64,000 nt of DNA from Psychrobacter okhotskensis (GCF_013248965.1 NZ_JABRVQ010000006.1:1-64000), one strand, 5' to 3'; positions 16,560-26,572 are shown, counted from the first letter of the stretch. Notes: a model not told the origin generated them from the letters alone. A program made the numbers and translations.

Positions 16560-18032
16560 CTACTCTTTATCGTCGGTTTCGAACAAGGCGGCGACAAACT
16601 GCTTTGGACTAAAAGCGCGTAAGTCATCAATCGACTCACCAACGCCAATATAACGAATCGGCACGTCTGTGGTTTCGGCAATATTAAAGACCACGCCACC
16701 TTTGGCCGTTCCATCTAACTTAGTAATCGTAATACCCGTTAATGGGACGACTTTGTTAAAGAGTTCTACTTGATTGATCGCATTTTGACCCGTGCCAGCA
16801 TCGAGAACAATCATGCCTTCGTGCGGTGCGCTTGGATCAGCTTTACGCATGACGCGTACGACTTTTTCTAGCTCCGCCATGAGATGCGTTTTGTTTTGCA
16901 AGCGTCCAGCAGTATCGGCGATCAGTACATCGATATTTTTTGCTTTGGCAGATTGCATGGCATCAAAGATCACAGAGGCACTATCAGAGCCATGACCCTG
17001 CGCCACGACTGGAATATTATTGCGCTCACCCCAGATTTGTAGCTGCTCGGTTGCGGCAGCACGGAATGTATCACCAGCTGCGAGCATGACAGATTTGCCC
17101 TCGCCTTGTAAGCGCTTGGCAAGTTTACCAATCGTCGTCGTTTTACCGACCCCATTGACGCCCACTACTAAAATTACAAAGGGTTTTTTGCTGGTATCAA
17201 TCACCAGTGGCGCGACTTTTGGCGTTAAGATATCAACCAGTTCCGTTTGCAACGCTTTATACAATGAATGGGCATAAATTAAGTCACCACGGTCTGTCTG
17301 CTCAGTGAGACTTTTGATGATACGGTTGGTCGCGTTGACACCGATATCGGCGACCAATAGCTGATCTTCGACTTCTTCTAACAGCTCATCATCGATCTCT
17401 TTGCCACCGATCAGGATACTGACCATCCCTTCGGCTAAGTTCTTCCGTGATTTACTCAGCCCCGTTTTCATACGGTTAAACCAGCTGCCTTTTTTCTTAT
17501 TATCCTGCTGTTCTTGTGAGTCTTCTGGCAATGGCGACGGCTTTTCTGCTTGTTGTACTTTATTATTTTCTGGGCTTACGCTTGCTGTATCTCCCAATTG
17601 CTCTTGTAATGGCATGGTTGGAATGGTTGAAATGGTTGAAGCCGTATTAGTCTTGCTGTTAGCTTCTGTTTCCTTGGCACGCGAAAAACTTTCAGAGGAA
17701 CTTTTAGGTACGTTATGCTCCTCTGTCATGACAATCGGCGTGGCTAAAGCGATACTCTCAGCAGCATGGGCGCTTGAGACGTCTTTGTTTGTCGTCGTTT
17801 CTTGCTCTGTGGCCTTATCATTATTCACTGCATTGTCATTATTTGCCGCATTGTCATGATGCTTATCGGTCATCCCAGCATCATCTAACGGTTTGGTTGG
17901 TACGATATCCTCATCAACGATGGGCATAGATTGCACCGGTAGGCTGGGTAAGGTAATATCATCGTCATCTAAATCATCAAGACCACCGTCAAGGTTAATG
18001 ACCACACGATTGCTATTGTTTGGGTTATTCAT
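16560..18032 (-). CDS. ftsY: FtsY, signal recognition particle receptor
   Basis: A 490-aa SRP-receptor GTPase at the inner membrane. The first roughly 180 residues are acidic and low-complexity (Asn/Asp/Thr/Ser-rich, e.g. DNAANNDNAVNND), the variable membrane-targeting A domain. The N domain follows (KKGSWFNRMKTGLSKSRKNL), then the G domain with GVNGVGKTTTIGKLA, DTFRAAATEQL, DTAGRLQNK and TKLDGTAKGG. The order and C-terminus are complete. E. coli FtsY is of similar size. Confidence 0.96.
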   Translation of the reverse strand: MNNPNNSNRVVINLDGGLDDLDDDDITLPSLPVQSMPIVDEDIVPTKPLDDAGMTDKHHDNAANNDNAVNNDKATEQETTTNKDVSSAHAAESIALATPIVMTEEHNVPKSSSESFSRAKETEANSKTNTASTISTIPTMPLQEQLGDTASVSPENNKVQQAEKPSPLPEDSQEQQDNKKKGSWFNRMKTGLSKSRKNLAEGMVSILIGGKEIDDELLEEVEDQLLVADIGVNATNRIIKSLTEQTDRGDLIYAHSLYKALQTELVDILTPKVAPLVIDTSKKPFVILVVGVNGVGKTTTIGKLAKRLQGEGKSVMLAAGDTFRAAATEQLQIWGERNNIPVVAQGHGSDSASVIFDAMQSAKAKNIDVLIADTAGRLQNKTHLMAELEKVVRVMRKADPSAPHEGMIVLDAGTGQNAINQVELFNKVVPLTGITITKLDGTAKGGVVFNIAETTDVPIRYIGVGESIDDLRAFSPKQFVAALFETDDKE

Positions 18033-18328
18033 AAGCTTGCCCTAAAAGTTATCATTATTAGTAAGATGTTTATTTTAAAATCGGTCAGTATATCGTCCGT
18101 TTTCTATCATTCAAATGATAGATTATTTTTAGCCTAGTTTAGCATAATTCAAGTTGCTCTCAGCCTTTACCATCCTAGACCGAGGTTAAATGCTAGAATT
18201 CATTAGATGAGATGAATGGTTGAGAAAGTTTAGCTTAAGGTTTGGACACAAAAATCTGACCTTCAATATGCGTAACTTCGCCTACTCTTAGCGAGCTTTA
18301 TTCAATAACTTCATATTAGGAATCACCT

Positions 18329-18481
18329 ATGTCATCGCTATCAGATTATTATAAAAAAATTGCCAATATCAGTGCGGCTCTATTAATAACCACCATCGCG
18401 CTGTCAGCGACTGGCTGTAACACCACGCAAGAGTTTAAGCCGACGGCTAGCGTGATAGTTGGCGCGCATAAATCGCTGTAA
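18329..18481 (+). CDS. Small lipoprotein, 50 aa
   Basis: A 50-codon frame starts with ATG 18329-18331 and ends with TAA 18479-18481. AGGAA sits about 8 nt upstream. A basic n-region (YYKK), a hydrophobic core (ISAALLITTIALSA) and lipobox ATGC place the lipidated Cys at residue 30, leaving a mature peptide of about 21 residues ending VIVGAHKSL. Small lipoproteins of this kind are known in Moraxellaceae but I cannot assign a function. It lies 71 bp upstream of the M16 lipoprotein protease gene, possibly in one transcript. Confidence 0.75.
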   Translation: MSSLSDYYKKIANISAALLITTIALSATGCNTTQEFKPTASVIVGAHKSL

Positions 18482-18552
18482 CGCCAGCACTGTCGATTAC
18501 TATATTTAGCATGCATACATTCAGCCGTCTTTTTATATAAGTAGAACCTACC

Positions 18553-20067
18553 ATGTCCTCGACCTTACCCTTACCTGCTAGCTTCTTACGCCTTGCCTGC
18601 GCTTTGGCGATAGCAACTACCCTTGCCGCTTGTCAGACTAACAGCGTTGGCACTACTTCGTCAGCGGATGGAAACGCACTTGTCCAAAGCCCAGACAGCA
18701 AGGAATCCCAGCCATCGTCAGCGTTGTCTATGGATATGTCAGGTCGGCATGAGTATCAGTTAGCAAACGGTCTAAAGATCGTGGTAAAAGAAGACCACCG
18801 CGCACCCGTCGCCATAACCCAGATTTGGTATCGAGTAGGCTCGACAGATGAGCCGCTTGATAAAGGCGGCATCTCGCATTTGCTAGAGCATATGATGTTC
18901 AAAGGTACCTCTACTGTATCAAGTGACGACTATGAACGCCTAATCGCCAAATTTGGGGGCGTTAACAATGCCTTTACCAGTTATGACTATACGGGTTATT
19001 ACGAGCTATTCCCAGCCAACCGTATGCCACTGGCGCTAGAGCTTGAAGCCGATCGAATGAAAAACTTAATCTTTGATGACAAGGAATTTACCAAAGAGCA
19101 CCAAGTGGTCATGGAGGAGCGACGCCAACGTACTGATGACAACCCACTTGCCAAAGCTTATGAATCATTTCGATTGTTGGCGCTACCTGATAGCCCAAAA
19201 GGCGAATCTGTCATTGGCCCTATGAGTGAGCTTGAATCCATTACGCTCCCAGAGCTAAAAGAGTGGTACAAGACTTGGTACGCACCCAACAATGCAACCT
19301 TGATGATAGTTGGCGATGTTGACCCAACAGAAGTGTTGGCGCAAGTCAAACGCTACTTCGGTGAGCTAAAACCAAGCAATCTGCCCAAACGACCTGCTGT
19401 CAGTCAAAAAGGCTTCCGGGGTTATCAGCAAGTTGAGTCTGAACAAGCGGTACAAGTACCAGTTTTGCTGATGGGTTATAACGTGCCCAGTCTCGTCACT
19501 GCCGGCACAGCCAATGAAAAACAAGCTTACGCGTTATCGTTGGCACAAGACGTATTGGATGGTGGTCTGTCTGCTCGCTTAGAGAGCCGACTGATACGCG
19601 AACAAGGCCTGCTCACCACAGTTGGCACCTCTTATGACTTGCTCGATCGCGGTGATGGACTGTTTTTAATTCAAGCGACGCCGCGTGAAGGTGTCAGCTT
19701 AGAACAAGCGCAGCAAGCTATAATTTCTGAAATAGAAAAGCTTAAAACCGATCCTATTGCTGCTGACGAAGTCAGTCGTGCCAAAACCAATACAGTCACT
19801 GGATTGGTCTATGCGCAAGACAGCATGGAGGGTCAGGCACGCATGATTGGCTCGCTACAGTCTATCGGTCTCGATGACAGACTGCTTGCCGAACTACCAG
19901 CCAAGCTCGATGGCGTCAAAATCTCTGATATTCAAGCGGCCAGTAAAAAGTACTTGGTCAAAGATAATTTGACCGTCATGCATGTGATACCGCCTACTGA
20001 GCAAGCATCTAAAGAAAAAGCATCTACAAAGCAAATAAGTCAAAAAACGGTAAGCAAAAATCAATAA
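18553..20067 (+). CDS. M16-family zinc metalloprotease, lipoprotein (active subunit)
   Basis: A 504-aa secreted lipoprotein with a signal peptide ending LAAC (lipidated Cys27). It has the inverted zinc motif HLLEH at residues 109-113 (HxxEH), followed about 70 residues later by the EEHQ/VVMEERRQRTD region that supplies the third zinc ligand. A second M16 half with the RLESRLIREQGLLTTVG segment completes the two-domain fold. It probably degrades peptides or processes proteins in the periplasm. The next gene is an M16 partner without the zinc motif, the usual arrangement for heterodimeric M16 proteases. Confidence 0.93.
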   Translation: MSSTLPLPASFLRLACALAIATTLAACQTNSVGTTSSADGNALVQSPDSKESQPSSALSMDMSGRHEYQLANGLKIVVKEDHRAPVAITQIWYRVGSTDEPLDKGGISHLLEHMMFKGTSTVSSDDYERLIAKFGGVNNAFTSYDYTGYYELFPANRMPLALELEADRMKNLIFDDKEFTKEHQVVMEERRQRTDDNPLAKAYESFRLLALPDSPKGESVIGPMSELESITLPELKEWYKTWYAPNNATLMIVGDVDPTEVLAQVKRYFGELKPSNLPKRPAVSQKGFRGYQQVESEQAVQVPVLLMGYNVPSLVTAGTANEKQAYALSLAQDVLDGGLSARLESRLIREQGLLTTVGTSYDLLDRGDGLFLIQATPREGVSLEQAQQAIISEIEKLKTDPIAADEVSRAKTNTVTGLVYAQDSMEGQARMIGSLQSIGLDDRLLAELPAKLDGVKISDIQAASKKYLVKDNLTVMHVIPPTEQASKEKASTKQISQKTVSKNQ

Positions 20068-20135
20068 TAACAACGTGCTGTCAATATTTTCACTGATAAG
20101 ACAATGCTAAAGACCTTATTAATAAGAAGAAAGCC

Positions 20136-21713
20136 ATGACTCAGACTACTTTTCTCATGAATATAAAAAGAAGCCCTTTAATGTCATTAGTAAAGCGCGA
20201 ATTTAAACCTCATTTCGAACCTCGTTTCGAACCTGGGTTTAAGCAGCGTTCCTACTTGAGCCTAAGTATATTATTAGGTTTGACGATATTGACGACCACC
20301 GCTCAGGCAGATACCACTGGTAGCGAAGACTTTCGTACGCCATCATCTGCCGTTGATATAAATGCACCAATAGCCGCACTATCAACACTCACAAGTGTCG
20401 CTGATGCCAAGCCATCAAAAGTCACAGTGCCAACCATTCAACCGTTCAAAACCAAATCTGGCGTTCCTGTGCTTTTTGTACGCACCACCGCCCTGCCCAT
20501 TGTTGATATTGATTTACGCTTTAATGCAGGTAGTGCCCGAGATGGCAGCATACGCAAAGCCGGTTTTGGCATTGCCAATATGACCGCTACGATGTTGGAA
20601 CAAGGCTCTAAAAGCTTAGATGAAAATGAGTTCACCCGCGCTGTTGAAACCTTGGGAGTGAATTTGAGCAGTAGCGCCTATAAAGATATGTTTATCGTCT
20701 CGCTACGCAGCTTATCCGATGACAAACATCTACTGCCTGCCGTCGACTTGATGACTCAAATGCTGAATGAGCCAGCGTTTGATGCAGATATCCTAGCTCG
20801 TAACAAAGCGCGGTTATTGGTCGGTTTGCAGCAGCAAAAACAAGACCCCAATAGCCTTGCGAGTATTGCTTTTAATGAAGCTTTATATGGCGACCACCCT
20901 TACGCCCATCCTTCCGTTGGCACCCTCGACAGTGTACCGACTATTGAAAGAAAAGAATTAATCGACTTCAAAAATCGCTATTTGGTTGCGGCAAATGCTT
21001 CTATCGCGATGACAGGCAATCTGACTTTAAGCCAAGCCAAAAAACTTGCTGACAATATCACTGCTGACTTGCCGGTCGGTCAAGCCGCGACAACGCTACC
21101 TGAGCCCAAACCACTGACAAAAGCGCAGCATATTCACATTCCTTTTCCCAGCACCCAAACGACCGTACTAATGGGACAACTGGGCGATAAACGCGCCACC
21201 GATGCTATCGCACAGCAGAAGCAAACTAACTTTGCCGTGGGTAACGAAGTGCTGGCAGGAAGTGACTTTAATGCGCGGCTGATGACTGAAATCAGACAAA
21301 ACCTTGGCTATACCTATGGTATTTCAGGCTCAATGAGTCCGATGCTAGCGCGCGGCCCTTACCAGATTGGTTTTTCGACGCGCAATGATAAAGCGCGCGC
21401 TGCTATTGATGCCAGCTTAGACGTCATCAATGATACTTTGGATAATGGTATTACTAGCACTGAGATGCGCTTGACGACCGACAATTTAAAGAACAGTTTT
21501 CCGATGGGCTTTGCCAGCAACGCCGGTATCAATAGCTTATTGGGAATGATGAATTTTTATCAATTGCCCAATAATTATCTGACCAATTATGTAAGCCGTA
21601 TTGAGCAAGTACGATTACCAGAGGTCAATGAAACCATGCGCGATACGCTCAAACCTGATAACTTTTTGATTGTCACTGTTGGACAAGAGGATCCTTGGAA
21701 GGCCGATAAATAG
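20136..21713 (+). CDS. M16-family protein lacking the zinc motif (partner subunit)
   Basis: A 525-aa exported protein homologous to M16 proteases. At the place of HxxEH it reads GFGIANMTATML, so it cannot bind catalytic zinc. The C-terminal half keeps RLMTEIRQNLGYTYGISG, the substrate-binding segment typical of inactive partners. The N-terminus has an unusually long basic stretch with an imperfect FKPHFEPRFEPGFK repeat before the signal-peptide core (LSILLGLTILTTTAQA). AAGAAG precedes the ATG. It follows the active M16 gene by 68 bp, so the two are likely co-translated. Confidence 0.9.
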   Translation: MTQTTFLMNIKRSPLMSLVKREFKPHFEPRFEPGFKQRSYLSLSILLGLTILTTTAQADTTGSEDFRTPSSAVDINAPIAALSTLTSVADAKPSKVTVPTIQPFKTKSGVPVLFVRTTALPIVDIDLRFNAGSARDGSIRKAGFGIANMTATMLEQGSKSLDENEFTRAVETLGVNLSSSAYKDMFIVSLRSLSDDKHLLPAVDLMTQMLNEPAFDADILARNKARLLVGLQQQKQDPNSLASIAFNEALYGDHPYAHPSVGTLDSVPTIERKELIDFKNRYLVAANASIAMTGNLTLSQAKKLADNITADLPVGQAATTLPEPKPLTKAQHIHIPFPSTQTTVLMGQLGDKRATDAIAQQKQTNFAVGNEVLAGSDFNARLMTEIRQNLGYTYGISGSMSPMLARGPYQIGFSTRNDKARAAIDASLDVINDTLDNGITSTEMRLTTDNLKNSFPMGFASNAGINSLLGMMNFYQLPNNYLTNYVSRIEQVRLPEVNETMRDTLKPDNFLIVTVGQEDPWKADK

Positions 21714-21740
21714 TGATTATTAATAATAATGAAGATCAAA

Positions 21741-21764
21741 AAAAGCACTTATAAAAGTGCTTTT
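21741..21764 (+). terminator. Terminator after the M16 gene pair
   Basis: A 10-bp perfect stem AAAAGCACTT/AAGTGCTTTT with a 4-nt loop starts 28 bp after the stop codon. It also carries an A-run on the left side. Confidence 0.8.
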
Positions 21765-21902
21765 AGACAAATTATTAAAGATAGCTATTGGCAGTAACTA
21801 TTGGAAGTAGCTATATGAAATACAAGAAGAATAGACAATAGAAAAATAAAGGATGACGTTACAAGTACTAACTACTATGTAAAGTCGTCAGCTTAGGTTA
21901 CG

Positions 21903-22451
21903 TTAGCTAGTGATGGTGATGTTTACGTCATAGCTTAAGCGCGTGGGTTTGTGAGTTGCCCCGACATAATTTAAGCGAATCACATGTTTATCATAAGATT
22001 GAACTTGATAAGGACCATTGGCAAAGTTATGCATGGTTGGGACAATTAATAACGTCTCGATTTGATCGCTATTAATATTAATATCGATGCTTTGACCTGC
22101 TTCTGGGTATAAATAATAGTCACAATAATCTGATATCAAGACCTCAGCCGTACGGACGATAGTGTCATCATCGACGTTTTTTTGCAGCAGTTTTGGACAT
22201 ATATCAGGACGTTTAGCGGCGAGAAGCGCATAAGAATTTCTGATATTTTCTTCGATATCTTCTGCATCCGAAGCATTTGCATTGGGCAAGCTATTTTCAG
22301 AAGCAGGGTCTGGACTGCAAGCACTAACACACAGAAGAGACAAAACCACTGAGCAACATAACCCCGTATACATCTGGGTTGAGCGCAAAGTGCTTTTTTT
22401 AGGTTTGTCTGATTGACTCAATCTTTCTACTGCTGAGTACCGCTTTTTCAT
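21903..22451 (-). CDS. Putative lipoprotein of unknown function
   Basis: A 182-aa protein with a long basic n-region, a hydrophobic segment (YTGLCCSVVLSLLCV) and lipobox VSAC giving a lipidated Cys45. The mature part starts with a polar Asp/Asn/Ser-rich linker, then a compact domain with Cys pairs (DICPKLL, SDYCDYY) that could form a disulfide. I do not recognise the family. It lies downstream of the M15-like peptidase gene on the same strand. Confidence 0.65.
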   Translation of the reverse strand: MKKRYSAVERLSQSDKPKKSTLRSTQMYTGLCCSVVLSLLCVSACSPDPASENSLPNANASDAEDIEENIRNSYALLAAKRPDICPKLLQKNVDDDTIVRTAEVLISDYCDYYLYPEAGQSIDININSDQIETLLIVPTMHNFANGPYQVQSYDKHVIRLNYVGATHKPTRLSYDVNITITS

Positions 22452-22586
22452 AAATCCCGCTTACAGCAAACGATGGTGTATTATTTTTGACATAATACAC
22501 CATCATTTGTTGCAATAGAAAATGGTTTATATACGTATGAGTATAACTGGATAATTATATTCGTTTTTACGATAATATCGGCTTTA

Positions 22587-23573
22587 TCAATAGCGACAGG
22601 AAGAGCTGCTGCTGGCATGATTAAAGCCCCATTTGCGGTATCCATCAGTATCCAAATGGATAGCGCCTGTGGAATACAACCCCAACCCAAAGTTATGAGA
22701 CTGACCTTGATATTGCCAGAACTGACATAAGCCATCTTGCATGGTGCTCAGTAGCCATAAATTGTCTTCGTACTCAGGCACCCAAATATCTATAGCGCCT
22801 GCGGTCATATGTTTGCTGCTACTTGCCCCGCCAGCACAGTCATTGAGTCCAGGACTGCGATATACCGAGCGTATCTCAGTACTAGCGGGTAAAATACCTT
22901 GGTTTTTTAGCTCACTATACAGGCGCAATGTGGGCACGACATTGGCCCATAACTCTTGCGGCGGCAGCTGATAAGGCTCATAGCCACATTTATCCCAACT
23001 GCGTGCCGTCGTGAGTAATTGAGACAAGGGCGGTACATTACGAGCACCCACTCGCGCATTTAAATAGCGTTGATAGTCGGCAACTTGGCTCGCTCGGTAG
23101 CTATTGCTGTTTAGCCAGCCGTTAAAATCTATACTGGTAAAATTATTATAAGTATTATTACTGGTACTGTAAGTAGAGGGATAGGTGGTACTGTAGCTAG
23201 GCGCGCGTCTATTGATGTTGACGCGTTTGTTCTCTTCAATGGATACACTGGCATCAAAATTGAAATCGCGTTGTTTTTGCTGAATCAAGCCCTGCATGCT
23301 ATCGCCAGTCACCACATTTGCGCCACTTAGCCTTGCTCCACTTAACATAGTAACACCAGAGTTATATGTCGCATTAGTAGAAGGCTTGATATAGGGATTA
23401 CTGCTACTATTATCGCTACTATTGCCATGACGGACTTGAATGCGGCGCTCACTGCTGTCGCTCACGATAGCCGCATGAACGCTGATACTACTGGCACAAA
23501 CCAATAAGGCAATAATAGGCTTGTGAATCTGCCCATAGACATGGTTTTTTTTATTGATCATTGCAAGAAACAC
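22587..23573 (-). CDS. Secreted M15-type D-Ala-D-Ala carboxypeptidase-like peptidase
   Basis: A 328-aa exported protein (signal core IIALLVCASSISVHA). After a low-complexity Ser/Asn/Tyr-rich region (about residues 40-150), the C-terminal domain has VYRSPGLNDCAGGA, SKHMTAGAIDIW and GAIHLDTDGYRKWG. The SxHxxGxAxD and HxD pattern matches zinc-binding M15 peptidases that trim peptidoglycan cross-links. It probably acts in the periplasm on the wall. The start could also be Met5. Confidence 0.82.
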   Translation of the reverse strand: MFLAMINKKNHVYGQIHKPIIALLVCASSISVHAAIVSDSSERRIQVRHGNSSDNSSSNPYIKPSTNATYNSGVTMLSGARLSGANVVTGDSMQGLIQQKQRDFNFDASVSIEENKRVNINRRAPSYSTTYPSTYSTSNNTYNNFTSIDFNGWLNSNSYRASQVADYQRYLNARVGARNVPPLSQLLTTARSWDKCGYEPYQLPPQELWANVVPTLRLYSELKNQGILPASTEIRSVYRSPGLNDCAGGASSSKHMTAGAIDIWVPEYEDNLWLLSTMQDGLCQFWQYQGQSHNFGLGLYSTGAIHLDTDGYRKWGFNHASSSSSCRY

Positions 23574-23823
23574 CCGCTAAAAACGTTTTACCGATACTAT
23601 CAAATTTTTAGCAAGCAGGCTAAACTATCGCATCTAATTCTTAGCGACCTATTCGTAATTAACACTTATCCTTATAATCTTCATAGTTACGTGACTTTAT
23701 TACTAATGTGTTACTTTATTGGTTAGCATCTATTAGAATGAATACCTTATATTTATTGATTAATCATTTGTTTGTGTCAAATCAGACTTCTCTTTTACGC
23801 CAATTGCCAGCCACATTTTGCCT

Positions 23824-24966
23824 ATGTCTTCTAATCCGCAATACCGTTTTTCCCGTCAGAGCCACCATTTAGGTCAGGGTCATGCACCGACGCTATGGCA
23901 ACGTATTCATATTGACCCATGGTTGACTCTGCTTTTATTGACGGTTTGTTGTATTGGTTTAACGATTTTATATAGTGCTTCGACCCAAGATGGGAGCATG
24001 GTCATACGCCAGATGATTAGCTACGGGGTAGCGTTTGCCGTCATGTTTACCATGGCTCAGATACCGCCCAGCATTTATCGTAGCTTTACGCCTGTTTTTT
24101 ACGTTCTAGGACTCGTACTATTAGTATTGGTAGATATTATTGGCGAGGTGCGCATGGGTGCACAGCGCTGGATTAACCTGCCAGGATTTGGCAGCGTGCA
24201 GCCTTCAGAATTTATGAAACTTGGCATGCCGATGATGTGCGCTTGGTTTTTGTCTAAGCGCGATCTACCTCCTTCAGCCTCAAGTATCGCCATTACATTA
24301 GCGTTGATTATCGTTCCGGTGCTATTGATTGCCAAAGAACCTGATTTGGGTACTTCGCTGCTGGTTGCGGCCAGCGGCATTTTTGTGCTTTTTTTAGCAG
24401 GTCTGTCATGGCGAATGATTTCAGGAGCGGCCATCTTAGCGATACCGCTTATCGCCATCGCTTGGAATTTTTTGTTACATGACTATCAGCGTACCCGAGT
24501 ATTGACATTGCTCAACCCGGAAGCGGATGTGCAAGGTGCTGGCTGGAATATTATTCAGTCCAAAACCGCCATTGGCGCAGGGGGGCTGACGGGTAAAGGC
24601 TATTTGGAAGGCACACAGTCGCATCTACATTTCTTACCAGAAGGCCATACTGACTTTATTATTGCCGCGTTTTCTGAAGAATTCGGTCTGTTGGGCGTTA
24701 TGTTACTGATGTTCGTCTACGCATGTCTACTCACACGCGCCTTATATATTGCTTTTACCCATCCCGATGTTTATAGCAGACTATTGGCAGGCGCGGTCGC
24801 CATGTCGTTTTTTGTCTATGTGTTCGTCAACGTCGGTATGGTTGGCGGTATTTTACCTGTTGTTGGCGTTCCTCTACCTTTCGTTAGCTATGGCGGCACG
24901 GCAATCGTCACTTTGATGGCAGGCTTTGGGTTATTAATGTCCATTCATACCCATAAATCTAACTAG
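23824..24966 (+). CDS. rodA: RodA, peptidoglycan glycosyltransferase of the elongasome
   Basis: A 380-aa SEDS-family membrane protein with about ten helices. Typical RodA segments are GAQRWINLPGFGSVQPSEFMKL, AKEPDLGTSLL, GKGYLEGTQSHLHFLPEGHTDFI and the late PFVSYGGTAIVTLMAGFGLLMS. It polymerises lipid II together with PBP2 during rod elongation. The ATG at 23824 is preferred over an in-frame TTG at 23818, although no strong ribosome site is visible. No PBP2 gene is adjacent. rlpA, a common neighbour of rodA, follows after about 1 kb. Confidence 0.94.
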   Translation: MSSNPQYRFSRQSHHLGQGHAPTLWQRIHIDPWLTLLLLTVCCIGLTILYSASTQDGSMVIRQMISYGVAFAVMFTMAQIPPSIYRSFTPVFYVLGLVLLVLVDIIGEVRMGAQRWINLPGFGSVQPSEFMKLGMPMMCAWFLSKRDLPPSASSIAITLALIIVPVLLIAKEPDLGTSLLVAASGIFVLFLAGLSWRMISGAAILAIPLIAIAWNFLLHDYQRTRVLTLLNPEADVQGAGWNIIQSKTAIGAGGLTGKGYLEGTQSHLHFLPEGHTDFIIAAFSEEFGLLGVMLLMFVYACLLTRALYIAFTHPDVYSRLLAGAVAMSFFVYVFVNVGMVGGILPVVGVPLPFVSYGGTAIVTLMAGFGLLMSIHTHKSN

Positions 24967-25022
24967 AGCATGGCTTTAATCTTAATATGAGATAATGAAA
25001 AAACACTATGTCGGTAACAGCT

Positions 25023-25053
25023 AAAAAGGCGCTATTTTATGGCGTCTTTTTTT
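25023..25053 (+). terminator. Terminator after rodA
   Basis: A 12-bp stem with two wobble pairs (AAAAAGGCGCTA against TGGCGTCTTTTT) ends in seven T, 57 bp after the rodA stop. Confidence 0.75.
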
Positions 25054-25957
25054 AAAGCCTACATGAAATTTTGGACTTGGAATGTCTGTATAAACACGCC
25101 ATACGTGACTCTTGAAAGTATCAAAAACGCAAACTATAGCGACTTATTAATTAAAAAATAGCAGCCTTAATATCCAAAAATTAGAATATTAAGATAGAAT
25201 TTAAGCAGTTTTTAGGAGCTAATAATTCGTTTTATTTGTAATTAATGCTACATATTCTTTGATATTACCCATCATTTATCATAGCCACATCCTACCTTAA
25301 ACTACTGATATATTTAGAAAAAATATATTTATACTACAGCTTTTTTCCTCTAAAACTCCCCCTATTGTTACTCTACACTGATAGGTTTTAATCCTTGTTT
25401 TTTACAAATAATTGCGTTAACCTCGTTTTATTGTGTTTTGCTACATAACCCGTACAGAGCTACTAACAAACTTAGCATTTAATTATATTTTAGTTATAGC
25501 TCATCCGTATAGTTAGCAAATCCGAGATTTCAGACTTTCAAATCGACTACTTAGTTAACGCTTTAATAACAAAGTAATACGTAATACACTTTAAAACGTT
25601 TATTAATTTAGCAATACATGGAAGTTTGTTTATCGGATATGATAAATGTCGGTACTGACCATTGAAACTTTAGTTATTTAACTATGAGAGTCGGTACTTA
25701 ATTAATGTTGTTAACTATCATTTGAGCACATCGTAAACGTTTCAGTCATTTACTACTGCAACGCATTTATGATAACAAAATGAAAATTATCATATGTTAG
25801 ACCCTATAAAAGCCATCTTTTGCATCAATCCTGATTAGAATAACCGATTGATATATAGGCTTTAGAGCTTGCGACACGATTAGATTGGTCTAAGTCTGTC
25901 ACACTCGATCTAAGATTTTTAGAGTTAGGTTTTAATGTATAAGTTATAGAGGTATTT
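25054..25957. other. 900-bp AT-rich gene-free region upstream of rlpA
   Basis: There is no convincing gene on either strand in this 904-bp stretch. The longest short frame noticed (25063-25161, 32 codons) lacks a ribosome site. No tRNA-like or long palindromic structure was seen. It is unusually large for this gene-dense window. It may contain the rlpA leader, an unrecognised small RNA, or a decayed gene. Confidence 0.4.
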
Positions 25958-26572
25958 ATGAATAAGCGTTTATCTGGTTTACTTACAATGTCAGTATGTC
26001 TATTTGCTGGCTCTGCAGTCGCATCTAATGCCAATGCGGTAGAAGCAAAAACCACCCTTGCAATGATTTCGCAAGATAACGCCTCCCATATCGACCGTGT
26101 ACTCGGTGAGCTTAGTCGTCAACATGATGGTGCTTCAAGCTTGGTTAAGTCTGCCCGTCAGCCTACCTCATTAGCACTTAGCAGCTCACTATTAGCGAGC
26201 GATACCGCCCAAGTAAGCAATGACGAAGACGTGCTAGAGCGTTTAACAGCAGTCGCGTCTAACTCAGTGAGCAAATTTAAGCAAACCGGTTTGGCATCTT
26301 GGTACGGCCGTAAATTTCATGGTCGCAAAACGGCCAGTGGTGATACTTTTGATATGAATGCCCTGACAGCGGCTCATCGTTCACTACCATTAAATTGCTA
26401 TGTCAAAGTCACCAATAAGACCAATGGCAAAAGCGTCGTGGTAAAAGTCAATGATCGCGGTCCATTCCACGGTAACCGAGTAATGGATTTGTCTTATGGT
26501 GCTGCTAAGCAACTAGGTATCACTAGCAAAGGGGTTGGTAACGTCTCGATTGAACGTGTTTCAGGACCCTAG
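25958..26572 (+). CDS. rlpA: RlpA-family septal ring lytic transglycosylase
   Basis: A 204-aa exported protein (signal peptide about residues 1-28). Residues 110-203 form a double-psi beta-barrel with GLASWYGRKFHGRKTASG, NALTAAHRSLP, VKVNDRGPFHGNRVMDLS and AAKQLGI, matching RlpA. The Asp of NDRGP and the His in HGRKTASG fit the catalytic region. RlpA cleaves denuded glycan strands at the septum. There is no lipobox and no SPOR domain, so it is a short form and septal targeting must differ from E. coli. Confidence 0.88.
   Translation: MNKRLSGLLTMSVCLFAGSAVASNANAVEAKTTLAMISQDNASHIDRVLGELSRQHDGASSLVKSARQPTSLALSSSLLASDTAQVSNDEDVLERLTAVASNSVSKFKQTGLASWYGRKFHGRKTASGDTFDMNALTAAHRSLPLNCYVKVTNKTNGKSVVVKVNDRGPFHGNRVMDLSYGAAKQLGITSKGVGNVSIERVSGP

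Noticed and set aside
17401-17859. 152-codon plus-strand frame opposite ftsY
   Set aside because: It lies antisense to the low-complexity A domain of ftsY. Its Leu/Ser/Cys-rich composition is the mirror of that sequence, and there is no ribosome site.
25063-25161. 32-codon frame after rodA
   Set aside because: No ribosome site and no recognisable motif; expected by chance in AT-rich DNA.
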